Source: Paraburkholderia sabiae (lineage in GTDB: Bacteria; Pseudomonadota; Gammaproteobacteria; Burkholderiales; Burkholderiaceae). Taken from it: a DNA stretch of 64,000 nucleotides. The stretch lies in assembly GCF_030412785.1 (NCBI RefSeq), contig NZ_CP125296.1:744001-808000 (forward strand). The letters are read 5' to 3'. A program made the position numbers and the translations under genes. The notes beneath the pieces were generated by a model. That model worked only from the letters and a program-made list of their open reading frames with translations, ran no database searches and had not been told where the DNA came from. Positions 27,000-36,002 of the stretch are shown piece after piece. Each line of letters begins with the position of its first letter. Positions within the stretch are counted from its first letter, which is position 1.

Positions 27000-27653
27000 A
27001 TGACCCAGCCGCTCAGAATCGATTTTGTCTCCGATATTGCTTGCCCTTGGTGCGCGATCGGTCTTTCGTCGCTACGTCTTGCACTGTCGCGTCTCGGCGA
27101 TGCAGTCGATGCGCAGATCGTCATGCATCCGTTCGAACTGAATCCGCAGATGGGGCCGGAAGGCGAGAAGATCGTCGATTATCTCGGCAAGAAATATGGC
27201 CGCACGCCGGCGCAGATCGAAGAGACGCAAGCGATGATTCGCGAGCGCGGTGCGAGCGTCGGCTTTACGTTCGGTCCGCGCAACTACGTGTACAACACGT
27301 TCGATGCGCACAGGCTGCTGCATTGGGCAGGTATCGAAGGCAAGCAGCTGCCGTTGAAGATCGCGTTGCTGCAGGCGTATCACGGCGACGGCAAGGACCC
27401 GAGCAATCACGACGTGCTCGTCGACGCTGCGCAATCGGTGGGCCTCGACGCCGTTAAAGCGCGCGCCGTGTTGGACAGCACGGACTATGCCGATGATGTT
27501 CGCGCACAAGAGCAGGAGTACCAGTCAATGGGCATCCAGTCGGTGCCGTCGATCGTCTTCAATCAGCGCTATCTGGTGACGGGCGGCCAACCCGCCGAAG
27601 CATTCGAGCAAGCCATCCGGCAGATTCTCGATGAGGACAAAGCGAGCGCATAA
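27000..27653 (+). CDS. DsbA-family oxidoreductase (FrnE-like)
   Basis: A 217-residue cytoplasmic thioredoxin-fold protein with CPWC at about residues 15-18 and the cis-proline GIQSVPSIVF segment near residue 180. It has the large helical insertion of the FrnE/2-hydroxychromene-isomerase-like group and no signal peptide. It likely acts as a disulfide isomerase or in thiol stress. Single gene. Confidence 0.9.
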   Translation: MTQPLRIDFVSDIACPWCAIGLSSLRLALSRLGDAVDAQIVMHPFELNPQMGPEGEKIVDYLGKKYGRTPAQIEETQAMIRERGASVGFTFGPRNYVYNTFDAHRLLHWAGIEGKQLPLKIALLQAYHGDGKDPSNHDVLVDAAQSVGLDAVKARAVLDSTDYADDVRAQEQEYQSMGIQSVPSIVFNQRYLVTGGQPAEAFEQAIRQILDEDKASA

Positions 27654-27805
27654 CGGTCTCGTGATCGAAAGTGAACTGCAAGAAAAAAATCTTTTGAGGT
27701 GATGGAATAACCGCTAATTGATTGCGTTAGCCCTTGAGTCGCACTGTCGGGTGCGCGAGCCTCGCTCGCGCAGCGCTCAAACAAACGTCATCAAACGGAG
27801 CGGTC

Positions 27806-28399
27806 TTGGGTCACAACACGGTTCAACCGGGGTGGGTGCGCATCACGCACTGGATCAATGCATTCGCAGTCGTACTCATGGTGATGAGCGGCTGGCAGAT
27901 TTACGATGCATCGCCCATCTTTCCGGTCATTCAGTTTTCTCCTTCGATCACGCTAGGCGGCTGGCTAGGCGGCGCGCTGCAATGGCACTTCGCCGTGATG
28001 TGGCTGCTGGTCGCGAACTTCATCGTCTATCTGGCGTGCAACTTTGCGTCGGGTCGCTTTAGGCGCAAGCTGCTGCCACTCAAACCAGAACAGGTTGCAG
28101 AGGATCTGTTCGCCGCGTTGCGCGGACGCCTGAAACACGACGATCTCACGCACTACAACGCGCTGCAAAAGCTCGCGTATCTCGTCGTGATCGCCGATAT
28201 CGTGTTGATCGTGCTGTCGGGACTCGCCGTGTGGAAATCGGTGCAGTTTCCGTTGCTGCGCACGCTGATGGGCGGTTACGACAATGCGCGTATCGTGCAC
28301 TTCGTTTGCATGAGCGTGCTGGTCGCGTTCTTCGTCGTGCATGTCGTGATGGTGGCGCTGGTGCCGCGTTCGTTGCTGCTGATGATCCGGGGGCGCTGA
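27806..28399 (+). CDS. Cytochrome b561-type membrane subunit
   Basis: A four-helix integral membrane protein with heme-ligand histidines in VRITHWINAF, LQWHFAVMWLL, and two in the last helix pair (IVHFVCMS, FFVVHVVMV). It should bind two hemes and pass electrons between quinol and a partner enzyme. I prefer a TTG start at 27806 because GGAG lies a few bases upstream; another in-frame TTG is at 27734. It ends three bases before a molybdopterin oxidoreductase gene, its probable redox partner. Confidence 0.82.
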   Translation: MGHNTVQPGWVRITHWINAFAVVLMVMSGWQIYDASPIFPVIQFSPSITLGGWLGGALQWHFAVMWLLVANFIVYLACNFASGRFRRKLLPLKPEQVAEDLFAALRGRLKHDDLTHYNALQKLAYLVVIADIVLIVLSGLAVWKSVQFPLLRTLMGGYDNARIVHFVCMSVLVAFFVVHVVMVALVPRSLLLMIRGR

Positions 28400-28402
28400 A
28401 TC

Positions 28403-29194
28403 ATGACGATCCGCAAGCGCACGCCGCAGCCCGGCTCATTTCTCGCCACGCATGGCGACTCGATCATTCAGGACGCGCAGCGCGAACTCAAGTCGCCCGC
28501 GCGGCGTCTGTTCGGTCAACGTTTGCTGACGCTTGGCGGGATTGCATTGCTGTCGGGCTGCGATCTCACCAACGACAAATCCGTGAACACGGCATTGCGC
28601 CGCATTTCGTTTTTCAACGACGACGTGCAGGCGCTGCTATTCGATCCGAACAAACTCGCGCCGACGTATCCCGAGTCGATGATCACGCGGCCTTTTCCAT
28701 TCAACGCGTTCTATGACATCGACGATGTGCCCGAAGTCGACGCCGCTTCTTATCGTTTGCAACTGAGCGGCCTCGCGCATGGCAAGCGCACATGGACGCT
28801 GGACGAATTGCGCGCGTTGCCGCAGGAAAACCAGATTACGCGGCATATCTGCATCGAAGGCTGGAGCGCAATCGGTCATTGGGGCGGCGTTCGCTTCTCT
28901 GATTTCCTGCGGCGTGCAGGTGCGGATACGAGCGCGAAATATGTATCGCTGCGTTGCGCGGACAACTACTGGACCAGCATCGACATGCCGACTGCGCTGC
29001 ACGCGCAGACATTGCTGACGCTCACGTATGACGGCGACGTGCTGCCACCCAAATACGGCTTTCCGATGAAGCTGCGCATGCCGACCAAGCTCGGCTACAA
29101 GAATCCGAAGCACATCGTTTCCATCGAAATCACGAACCAGTACCCGGGCGGCTATTGGGAGAACCAGGGCTACAACTGGTTCGGCGGTTCGTGA
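28403..29194 (+). CDS. Sulfite-oxidase-family molybdopterin oxidoreductase
   Basis: A 263-residue protein with an N-terminal ARRLFGQRLLTLGGIALLSGC segment, which can be read as a Tat-type signal merging into a lipobox. The Moco domain has RHICIEGWSA with the molybdenum-ligating cysteine, HWGGVRFSDFLR, and the closing KNPKHIVSIEI. With the cytochrome b gene three bases upstream it forms a membrane-anchored redox pair of the YedYZ-like type. Substrate unknown. Confidence 0.85.
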   Translation: MTIRKRTPQPGSFLATHGDSIIQDAQRELKSPARRLFGQRLLTLGGIALLSGCDLTNDKSVNTALRRISFFNDDVQALLFDPNKLAPTYPESMITRPFPFNAFYDIDDVPEVDAASYRLQLSGLAHGKRTWTLDELRALPQENQITRHICIEGWSAIGHWGGVRFSDFLRRAGADTSAKYVSLRCADNYWTSIDMPTALHAQTLLTLTYDGDVLPPKYGFPMKLRMPTKLGYKNPKHIVSIEITNQYPGGYWENQGYNWFGGS

Positions 29195-29248
29195 CGGCAT
29201 TGCGTTGTTGAGTCTTCTTAAAACCAAACCAACCAGTTGGGAGCTTCT

Positions 29249-29866
29249 ATGTCTTTCCGCATAAAATTCGGCACGGCTCTGTTGACGGCCACGCTCGCGA
29301 CAGCCGCATTCGCGCAAACGCCCGCGACGAAGCCGTCGCGCATTCGTGGAGAAATCGTCTCGCTCGACGGCGATACGCTCAAGGTGCATCGCCGCAGCGG
29401 CGACACGGTATCGATCGAGGTGAAGCCGGCTGTCACCGTTTCATCCGTGAAGCCGATGCAGTTGTCCGATATCAAGCCGGGCTCGTTCATCGGCACGGCG
29501 GCGACCACGGGCACGGACGGCAAGCTGACGGCAACGGAAGTGGTGGTGTTCCCCGAATCGGCGCGTGGCACGGGTGAAGGCCACTATGCGTGGGACCTCG
29601 GCCCGAACAGTTCGATGACCAACGCGAATGTGGATACCGTGGTGCAGAGCACGAGCGGTCGCGATCTGAAGCTGTCGTACAAGGGCGGCAGCAACGTCGT
29701 GACGGTCCCGCCGAACGTGCCCATCGTGACGATTGCGCCCGCCGCGCATAGCGATCTCACGCCGGGCAAGAAGGTGTTCGTCGTGGCGACGCCTGCCGCA
29801 TCGCAAGGCGCATTTGTCGCACAGCGCGTGGTCGTCGAAAAGGATGGCGTCGCGCCGCCGATGTAA
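29249..29866 (+). CDS. Exported DUF5666-like protein
   Basis: A 205-residue periplasmic protein with a signal peptide (to AFAQT). Two or three small beta modules follow, of the RIRGEIVSLDGDTLKVHRRSGDTVSIEV type with KPGSFIGTAAT, as in DUF5666-like OB-type domains. It sits 54 bases after the molybdopterin gene and may be co-transcribed. Function unknown. TGGGAG lies upstream of the ATG. Confidence 0.7.
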   Translation: MSFRIKFGTALLTATLATAAFAQTPATKPSRIRGEIVSLDGDTLKVHRRSGDTVSIEVKPAVTVSSVKPMQLSDIKPGSFIGTAATTGTDGKLTATEVVVFPESARGTGEGHYAWDLGPNSSMTNANVDTVVQSTSGRDLKLSYKGGSNVVTVPPNVPIVTIAPAAHSDLTPGKKVFVVATPAASQGAFVAQRVVVEKDGVAPPM

Positions 29867-29933
29867 TGCATTGCAGCAAACCGGTTCAAAACCGCTTTAA
29901 ATAATTTCGCCAATTTTTTTCGATTTTTGTTAG

Positions 29934-29962
29934 CGGCTGCGGCGATAAGATCGTCGCAGCCG
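29934..29962. promoter_or_regulatory. Inverted repeat before acyltransferase gene
   Basis: Twelve-base arms with one mismatch (29934-29945, 29951-29962; CGGCTGCGGCGA against TCGTCGCAGCCG), loop TAAGA. A T-rich tract precedes it and an A-rich tract follows, so neither strand has a T-run after the stem. An operator or 5'-UTR structure is more likely than a terminator. Confidence 0.45.
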
Positions 29963-29981
29963 TAATAAAAGGGAAGAAAAA

Positions 29982-31130
29982 ATGGCGATCACTCTGAATG
30001 TGCCGGCGTCGTCCGGTTCGGGCAAGTCTCTGAAGATAGACGCCATCCGTTTTCTTGCGGCGTTCTGGGTGTTGATGTACCACTTCAAGCCGCCCCTTTT
30101 CAAACAACTCCTGCCGCATCAGCTTTCGTTCTTGGGCGGCGCGCTATGGTCCGGCGCGACGGCGCTATTCGCGGGGCCCGCAGCCGTGATCGTGTTCTTC
30201 GTCATTTCCGGCTATTGCATTCACGCCGCATATCACAAGGACGTCGCGCTAAAGCCGGTCAACTACTACGCATCCAGATTTATCCGTATTGGATTGCCGC
30301 TGGTTGTGCTGCTATGCGTCGTTCAGCCTTTGCCGACGGGCCAGAATTATCTGGAATCGGTATTGTGGTCGCTTTACTGCGAAATGATCTATTACGCGGT
30401 TTATCCGCTTTTGCGGCCGCGCTTTCGGTATATCGGCGAAATGATCGTCGGCTGTGCGTTGCTGGCGGTGGCGATGGTCGCATGTGTGCGGCTCTTCGGA
30501 CATCCCGTTTGTCATGGCTGCGTTTACGAAACCTATCGTGTTCCGGGCACGGCGTTGCTGTACGCGGCGGGATGGATCTCCGGCTGCCTGATCGCGGAGA
30601 CGCAGCGTAATACCGCGCAATTCCAGATTCGTGGCGCATACTCGCCGCTCACCGTAGCGCTCAAGCGTGCGCTGAATGCGAGTACGCGGGTGCTCGCGAA
30701 ACATCTGATCGTGTTGAGAGTGGTCGTCGTTGCTGCGGGCGCTGCCGTGATGATTCTGCTATCCGATTCCAGTCTCAAGCCGGCCATGCTGCCGCTGATC
30801 ACGCCCGATATCACGTTGCCCGTCTTCCAGATCCTCGCCGTGGTGTGGATCGCGACGGAAACGGCGACGCCTTCCCGATCCCGCGTGTGGTCGACGCTCG
30901 CTGCGTGCGGCGCATGGTCGTATAGCCTCTATCTGTGTCACAAGACGGCGCTCGCGCTGCTCGAAGTCACATCGTTCGATGAAAGCTGGCGCTTTGCGTG
31001 GTTCGTCGAAGTCGCATTGGCATTCGCGATCAGCTATGCGTTTTATCGCGTGATCGAAAAGCCGTCGCATGTGATCTCGCAGCGGCTGCGCAAGTACGCG
31101 CCCGATGTGCCGGGCGCGCCCGCCGCGTGA
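29982..31130 (+). CDS. Acyltransferase 3 (OafA/YrhL-like) membrane protein
   Basis: A 382-residue protein with about ten transmembrane helices. The first reads KIDAIRFLAAFWVLMYHF, carrying the Arg and His typical of the acyltransferase-3 family. FFVISGYCIH and NYYASRFIRI follow, then LWSLYCEMIYY, all family hallmarks. These enzymes O-acylate sugars of surface glycans. It is a single gene with an unusually AT-rich upstream region. It meets the next gene stop to stop with no gap. Confidence 0.9.
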   Translation: MAITLNVPASSGSGKSLKIDAIRFLAAFWVLMYHFKPPLFKQLLPHQLSFLGGALWSGATALFAGPAAVIVFFVISGYCIHAAYHKDVALKPVNYYASRFIRIGLPLVVLLCVVQPLPTGQNYLESVLWSLYCEMIYYAVYPLLRPRFRYIGEMIVGCALLAVAMVACVRLFGHPVCHGCVYETYRVPGTALLYAAGWISGCLIAETQRNTAQFQIRGAYSPLTVALKRALNASTRVLAKHLIVLRVVVVAAGAAVMILLSDSSLKPAMLPLITPDITLPVFQILAVVWIATETATPSRSRVWSTLAACGAWSYSLYLCHKTALALLEVTSFDESWRFAWFVEVALAFAISYAFYRVIEKPSHVISQRLRKYAPDVPGAPAA

Positions 31131-33053
31131 TCACGGCGTCCAGCGATACACGATCACGCTCGATCCGTTGTAGTTGTCTTTGGTGACGACGTATTCGCCC
31201 GTCGATCGCAGGAACGCTCTGAGTCCATACATCGAGTCGACGTCATTGCCGACGTCCACGTTGCCGGGATTCGAATTGGTGAATGTGGTGTCGAGTCGAC
31301 CTGTAGTGAGATTGAACGCGTCGATGTTCGGCACCGTATGCACGTAACCGACGAACAGATAATTGCCCGCCGCCGTCATCGACTTCGGATTCGCGCTGGT
31401 GAGTGTGATGACAGGATCAGGCCGCGTCATGTTGCCCGCGCTCCAGCCGTGATACACCTCGATCCGCGTGTTCATCGCCGTCCAGTCCGCACTGCCCGCG
31501 ATGCCTTGCGCAAGGATCATCGTGTCGCTTTCGGCGAGATAGACGATGCGCGTCAATGGCCTGATGCTCATCGGGATCGGCAACGCGATGCCCGGTCCCC
31601 ACATCGGCTTGCCGTATCCGTCGAAGCCCGTTAATGGATAGTGATAGATATGATTCGTGCGATCGAGTCCGGCCCACACATCGCCCTTGCTGTCGATACT
31701 GAAGCCGCCTGTGATCGGGCGCGTCGTATTGAATGCCGTACCGGGAATCGATCCATCCGGCACGGCGATATAGCCTTTCGACGGTTCGAAGTGGAAGAAA
31801 TAAAAGATCGCAGGGTTCTGTCCCGACGCGACGAGAATCCGGTTTCCGCCGACGCTGACCAGCTGGCCGAAGTGTTCGTTGCGCTGCGTGTCGTTGACGT
31901 TCAGGCGCGGATCGTCGGGATACGAAAAGGGATCGACAGTGTTCGCGACGAAGGTGCCGCCCGCAGTGCCCGAATAGATGTTCGTGCCGCTATAGAACAA
32001 TGCGCCATTCGTGACGGGGTCGGGTGCTGCGACGGCTTCGAAGTTTAGCGATTGCAGCTTCCATAGCAGGGTTCCGGCGTTGCTGTATGCGTGAATGTCG
32101 GTGCCACCGTTGCGGCCGAGATCCCAGCCGCCGCCCCACGGATTGTTGAGCACGTACAGATTGCCCGCCGCGTCCTTGCCAATACCCTCGACGCGTGTAA
32201 AGCGCTTGTCGCCCACCTGGCCTTTGATGCCCGTCGTCGTGTCGAGATAGCCGCCCTCAACACCAAACGTGCCGACCAGTTGCGGCGCGCCTGTCACGCT
32301 ATAGAGCTTGATGTTCATATCGGGCCCTTCATCGCCGACCATCAGCAATCCGCTCGATGCATCGAAATACAACGCGGAAGGGCGCGACGTAGCGGACATC
32401 TGGATCATGTTCAGCAACGCGCCCGCAGGACCGTATTCGACGATCACGCCCGCGCTCTTGCGCGCGACCCACACATTGCCCGCGTTATCCAGCGCAAGCG
32501 CGCCGGGGTTCGCGACGGCGATGTCCTGCTGCCATGCGCCGTCCGTCGTGAACACGCGCACGCGATTGCCGAAGAAGTCGCTGGCATAGAGCAGCGAGCC
32601 TGCCGTCGCGAGACCTGCAATCGGATCGGCGCGGCTCATCGTCGTCCACGTGCTGACGTTGATGACGAGATCGCGCGCACCCGTTGCACGGTTGTAGCGG
32701 CCGACGCCGCCCGTGCCGTATTGCGTGCCCGCCTGCATCGCCGCGAAGATCGACGTTGCATTGCCCGTGATCGCGCCGCCCTGGAACTCGCTATGAATGC
32801 CGATCGAGCCGATGCTTCGACCGTTCTGATAGATCGCGACGCCGCCTTCGTTTTCGTCCCAGAGCGACGCCGTATAAACGACGCCTTCTGGCGAGACCCA
32901 CATCGAGCGCGCGGCATTGCCGACATGCGCGGCAAGTGTGCCGTAGGTATTCGCGAGCCAGTCGGTCGTGTATTGCGCATGACAGACGGAAGCGATCATG
33001 GTGACGATTGCGCCGAACAGCAGTGCGCGCAGTCGCATTCGTATGTTGAGCAT
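31131..33053 (-). CDS. Secreted beta-propeller (NHL/SMP-30-like) protein
   Basis: A 640-residue exported protein: signal peptide ending VCHAQ, then repeated propeller-like strands such as NPGALALDNAGNVWVARKS, IGKDAAGNLYVLNN and GGFSIDSKGDVWAG. No catalytic motif is visible. The ATG at 33053 has CAGGAGAAC upstream. Single gene. Function unknown; periplasmic or secreted binding protein inferred. Confidence 0.72.
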   Translation of the reverse strand: MLNIRMRLRALLFGAIVTMIASVCHAQYTTDWLANTYGTLAAHVGNAARSMWVSPEGVVYTASLWDENEGGVAIYQNGRSIGSIGIHSEFQGGAITGNATSIFAAMQAGTQYGTGGVGRYNRATGARDLVINVSTWTTMSRADPIAGLATAGSLLYASDFFGNRVRVFTTDGAWQQDIAVANPGALALDNAGNVWVARKSAGVIVEYGPAGALLNMIQMSATSRPSALYFDASSGLLMVGDEGPDMNIKLYSVTGAPQLVGTFGVEGGYLDTTTGIKGQVGDKRFTRVEGIGKDAAGNLYVLNNPWGGGWDLGRNGGTDIHAYSNAGTLLWKLQSLNFEAVAAPDPVTNGALFYSGTNIYSGTAGGTFVANTVDPFSYPDDPRLNVNDTQRNEHFGQLVSVGGNRILVASGQNPAIFYFFHFEPSKGYIAVPDGSIPGTAFNTTRPITGGFSIDSKGDVWAGLDRTNHIYHYPLTGFDGYGKPMWGPGIALPIPMSIRPLTRIVYLAESDTMILAQGIAGSADWTAMNTRIEVYHGWSAGNMTRPDPVITLTSANPKSMTAAGNYLFVGYVHTVPNIDAFNLTTGRLDTTFTNSNPGNVDVGNDVDSMYGLRAFLRSTGEYVVTKDNYNGSSVIVYRWTP

Positions 33054-33343
33054 GCCGATGTTCTCCTGACGTCGAGAAAGATGGAGTGCTTTGGATGGAC
33101 AGCCCCAGAGACGCAGGGATTTTAAGTGCCCATTTATACGAACGGGTGCGGATATACGAACGTGAGTGCAGAAAATGCTGTTTGACGCAGCGCGATGTGA
33201 GACAACCATGTGCATTGAATGAACGCGCATGCCGCTCGCATCGTTGTCACGCAATCGACACCATGAAAAAGGCCTTCAATCGATGCATGCCGCACTAGAA
33301 TGAGTTACTGCTGCATTCAATTCGTCTGCATCGGAGAACCAGC

Positions 33344-33508
33344 ATGCCGACCTATCAGTATCGTTGCGAAAGCTGTGGTGAAAAGTTCGAACACGCGGAG
33401 CACGTCGCAGAGCATGCAACGGTGCAACTGAAATGCCCCAAGTGCGGCAGCGAGAAGGTGCAGCACGCACCGGCGCCATTCGTCGCGAAGACGTCGCGCA
33501 AGAGTTGA
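33344..33508 (+). CDS. FmdB-family zinc ribbon protein
   Basis: A 54-residue protein beginning MPTYQYRCESCGEKFE and containing a second CPKCGS pair, the four cysteines of the FmdB regulatory zinc ribbon. CGGAGAA lies upstream of the ATG. It is shorter than many members and lacks the extended tail. Role unknown. Confidence 0.88.
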   Translation: MPTYQYRCESCGEKFEHAEHVAEHATVQLKCPKCGSEKVQHAPAPFVAKTSRKS

Positions 33509-33597
33509 CGCGGGACGATGCGCGGTAACTAAACGCTTAGAAATACGCAGGGCGGCGATCCGGCTCGCGTCTGGTCATCCATGCAAAAGAGGTTCCG

Positions 33598-33852
33598 ATG
33601 ACATGGCTTGTGATTCTGCACGGCGCTTATTGGCGCGACGTATCTCCCGAGGTATTCAGGGAGCACGCGAAGCGTGACGACTGGAGCCAGCTGACATGCG
33701 ATACCTTCGATGCCAGCGAAGACATGTGCGAAGCGGAACACGACGGCGTGAAAATCCTGATTCCGCGTAGCACGGTGATTACGGCCGTGAATATGCAGGA
33801 TCGCGAGCGGGCGTTGGGTTTTGCATTGCCCGCTCACGATAGTCACAACTAA
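33598..33852 (+). CDS. Small hypothetical protein
   Basis: An 84-residue acidic soluble protein (MTWLVILHGAYWRDVS...) with two cysteines (LTCDTFDASEDMCEAEHD) and a C-terminal ITAVNMQDRERAL stretch. AAGAGG lies upstream of its ATG. No family recognised. Its stop overlaps the convergent MFS stop by three bases. Confidence 0.55.
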   Translation: MTWLVILHGAYWRDVSPEVFREHAKRDDWSQLTCDTFDASEDMCEAEHDGVKILIPRSTVITAVNMQDRERALGFALPAHDSHN

Positions 33853-35192
33853 CGCTTGTCGGCTAAAGGCAGCGACGCATCGAGCGCATCGCGATCCGCG
33901 CGCGCGTGACCGGCGCGCCGGCTGTTGAGGAACGGCACTTCGGGCTTCATCGCGAAGCTCAACACGATTCCGCAGATCATCACACCAATCGACAGCATGA
34001 ACGTCACGTTCCAGTTGCCGAGCCGATCGACCACGAAACCTGCCACAACAGGACTCACGATGGCCGCGATAAACCCGTTGCCGCTCATGATGCCGCTGGC
34101 GGTGCCCGAGCGATCGTAGGCGATGTCCATCGGAATTGCCCACATCGGACCGATGTTCATTTCGTTGAAGAACATCGCGGCGGCGAGAAAGATCAGCGAG
34201 TACATGGGGTCGTGCAGCAGTACGACGGGAATCAGCGAAAGACCCGTCAGCGCCATGCAGCACGCAACCAGATAGCTGCGCGCGAGCCTGACATTGCCCG
34301 ACTTGCGCATCAGTTTGTCGCTGACGAGGCCGCCTGCCAGATCGCCCACCACGCCCGCGATGAACACGCCCGATGTGAACACGACAGCCTTCTTGATGTT
34401 CAGATGGAAGCTGTGCATGAAGTACAGCGGCATCCAGTCGAGCATCAGCCAGAGAATCCAGTTGTAGCAGAAGTAGACGGCCGATACGGGCGCCATGCGC
34501 TTGTAGAGGCGCATCCATGTGCCGGGTTCATCGGCGGGACGCACTTTCGGCGGGGGCAATACGGCGAGTTCCGCTTGCGTGATGCGCGCGTGATCGGCGG
34601 GCTTTTCGGTGTACGTGAAGTACCACAGCACGAGCCATCCGGCGCTCAGCGCGCCGAGCAGATAGAACGAGAAGCGCCAGTTGAACGCCGTCATCAACGC
34701 GAGCACGAGCATCGGCGCAATCGCATTGCCGAGACGCGCGCACGAATGCGTGATGCCTTGCGCCATGCCGCGCTTGTCTTTCGTCACCCACGCGGCCATC
34801 GCGCTTGTCGAAGCAGGGAAGGTCGCGCCTTCGCCGAGTCCGAGCAGCAGCCGCGCGGCGATCAGCGAGAAGAAGCCGCCCGCGAAGCCCGTGAGCGCCG
34901 TCGCGACGGCCCAGACGGCCGCGCACGCGATCAGCGTGCGGCGCGCGCCGAAGCGGTCGCTGACCCAGCCGCCGATGAACTGAAAGATCACATACGGATA
35001 CGCGAATGCCGAAAAGATCAGGCCAAGCTGCGTATTCGTGAGTCCGAGTTCGCTCTTGAACTGACCGGCCGCCGTGCTGATGTTGACACGATCGACGTAC
35101 GTGATGAAGTACATCAGGCACAGCGTCGCGAGCACCATCGTCGTGGCTTTAGGCAGCAATCTGGGCAGCAATCTGGGCAGCAATCGTTTCAT
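33849..35192 (-). CDS. MFS transporter (anion:cation symporter/phthalate permease type)
   Basis: A 447-residue twelve-helix permease with YFITYVDRVNISTA in helix 1, GGWVSDRFGARR in loop 2-3 and RLLLGLGEGATFPA in helix 4. These mark the anion:cation symporter family that imports organic acids such as phthalate, glucarate or tartrate. AAGGAGGAG precedes the ATG. The N terminus contains a triple LLPR/K repeat. It is the third gene of an operon with a CoA-transferase and a hydratase, suggesting uptake of an acid that is then CoA-activated. Confidence 0.88.
   Translation of the reverse strand: MKRLLPRLLPRLLPKATTMVLATLCLMYFITYVDRVNISTAAGQFKSELGLTNTQLGLIFSAFAYPYVIFQFIGGWVSDRFGARRTLIACAAVWAVATALTGFAGGFFSLIAARLLLGLGEGATFPASTSAMAAWVTKDKRGMAQGITHSCARLGNAIAPMLVLALMTAFNWRFSFYLLGALSAGWLVLWYFTYTEKPADHARITQAELAVLPPPKVRPADEPGTWMRLYKRMAPVSAVYFCYNWILWLMLDWMPLYFMHSFHLNIKKAVVFTSGVFIAGVVGDLAGGLVSDKLMRKSGNVRLARSYLVACCMALTGLSLIPVVLLHDPMYSLIFLAAAMFFNEMNIGPMWAIPMDIAYDRSGTASGIMSGNGFIAAIVSPVVAGFVVDRLGNWNVTFMLSIGVMICGIVLSFAMKPEVPFLNSRRAGHARADRDALDASLPLADKR
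35152..35187 (-). repeat. Three 12-base tandem repeats at MFS N terminus
   Basis: Three copies of a 12-base unit (coding-strand TTGCTGCCCAGA, last copy with two changes) encode LLPR-LLPR-LLPK right after the start. The copy number could vary by slippage without breaking the frame. Confidence 0.85.
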
Positions 35193-35225
35193 GTCTCCTC
35201 CTTATGTTGTCGGCTGTGTTCGCCG

Positions 35226-36002
35226 TTAGCGCTTTGCTGAGCCGGACGCCGAACCCGACGTGAATGCGGCCACCCCCTCGTGGAATGCGCTGCTGCCGTA
35301 GACGGACTCGATCAGATCTTCGTCGTCGAGACGCTGTTCGACCACGAGCCGACGCAGGCTTTCCTTTACCGCGTGCTGCGTGACTTGCGACAGTGAACCG
35401 AGCCGTTGCGCGAGCTTGAGAGCCGCATCGTGCAGTGCATCTTTCGCGCAGATCTCGTAGACGTAGTCGCACGCCAGCGCTTCATCGGCGGAGAGGAAAT
35501 CCGCGAGCAGCAGCATCTTCTTTACGCGCGGTACGCCGAACGCCGCATGAAGCCGCGCGAGATTGCGCGACGACAGCGTGTTCGACAGCGTCTTCGCAAT
35601 CGGCGCGCCGAATTTCGATGCATCGCTGCAAACACGGAAGTCGCATGCGGTCGCAATCGCGAGCCCGCCGCCGACAGCCCAGCCGTCGATTACGGCGACA
35701 GTCGGCACGGCAATACGCTCGACAGCATCGATCACGCGTTCGACCAGCGCCTCATACTCGACGCCCTGGCGTCCGTTGCGGAAGTCGCTGAAATAGCCGA
35801 TGTCGGTGCCCGACACGAACGACTTGCCGCCCGCGCCGCGCAGCAGAATGCAGCGCACGTTCGCATCGCGCTGACATTCGTCGATCAGCGCGAGCAGCGC
35901 TTCGTACATCGGTATCGTCATCGCGTTGTGACGCTCGGGACGGTCGATCAGAATCTCCGCCGTGCCCGCGTCGACCTTCTTCAATGTGACGTGTTCGCTC
36001 AT
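35226..36002 (-). CDS. Enoyl-CoA hydratase/isomerase family protein
   Basis: The 258-residue crotonase-fold protein has RPERHNAMTIPMYEAL, the oxyanion-hole GKSFVSGTDI and GWAVGGGLAIATACDFRV segments, and a C-terminal helical part. It lacks the paired Glu of true hydratases in the usual spots as far as I can judge, so hydrolase or isomerase activity is also possible. ATGA overlap with the CoA-transferase stop shows coupling. Confidence 0.87.
   Translation of the reverse strand: MSEHVTLKKVDAGTAEILIDRPERHNAMTIPMYEALLALIDECQRDANVRCILLRGAGGKSFVSGTDIGYFSDFRNGRQGVEYEALVERVIDAVERIAVPTVAVIDGWAVGGGLAIATACDFRVCSDASKFGAPIAKTLSNTLSSRNLARLHAAFGVPRVKKMLLLADFLSADEALACDYVYEICAKDALHDAALKLAQRLGSLSQVTQHAVKESLRRLVVEQRLDDEDLIESVYGSSAFHEGVAAFTSGSASGSAKR

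Noticed and set aside
33054..33343. 290-base gap upstream of the propeller and FmdB genes
   Set aside because: No frame, repeat or RNA fold on either strand that I can support.
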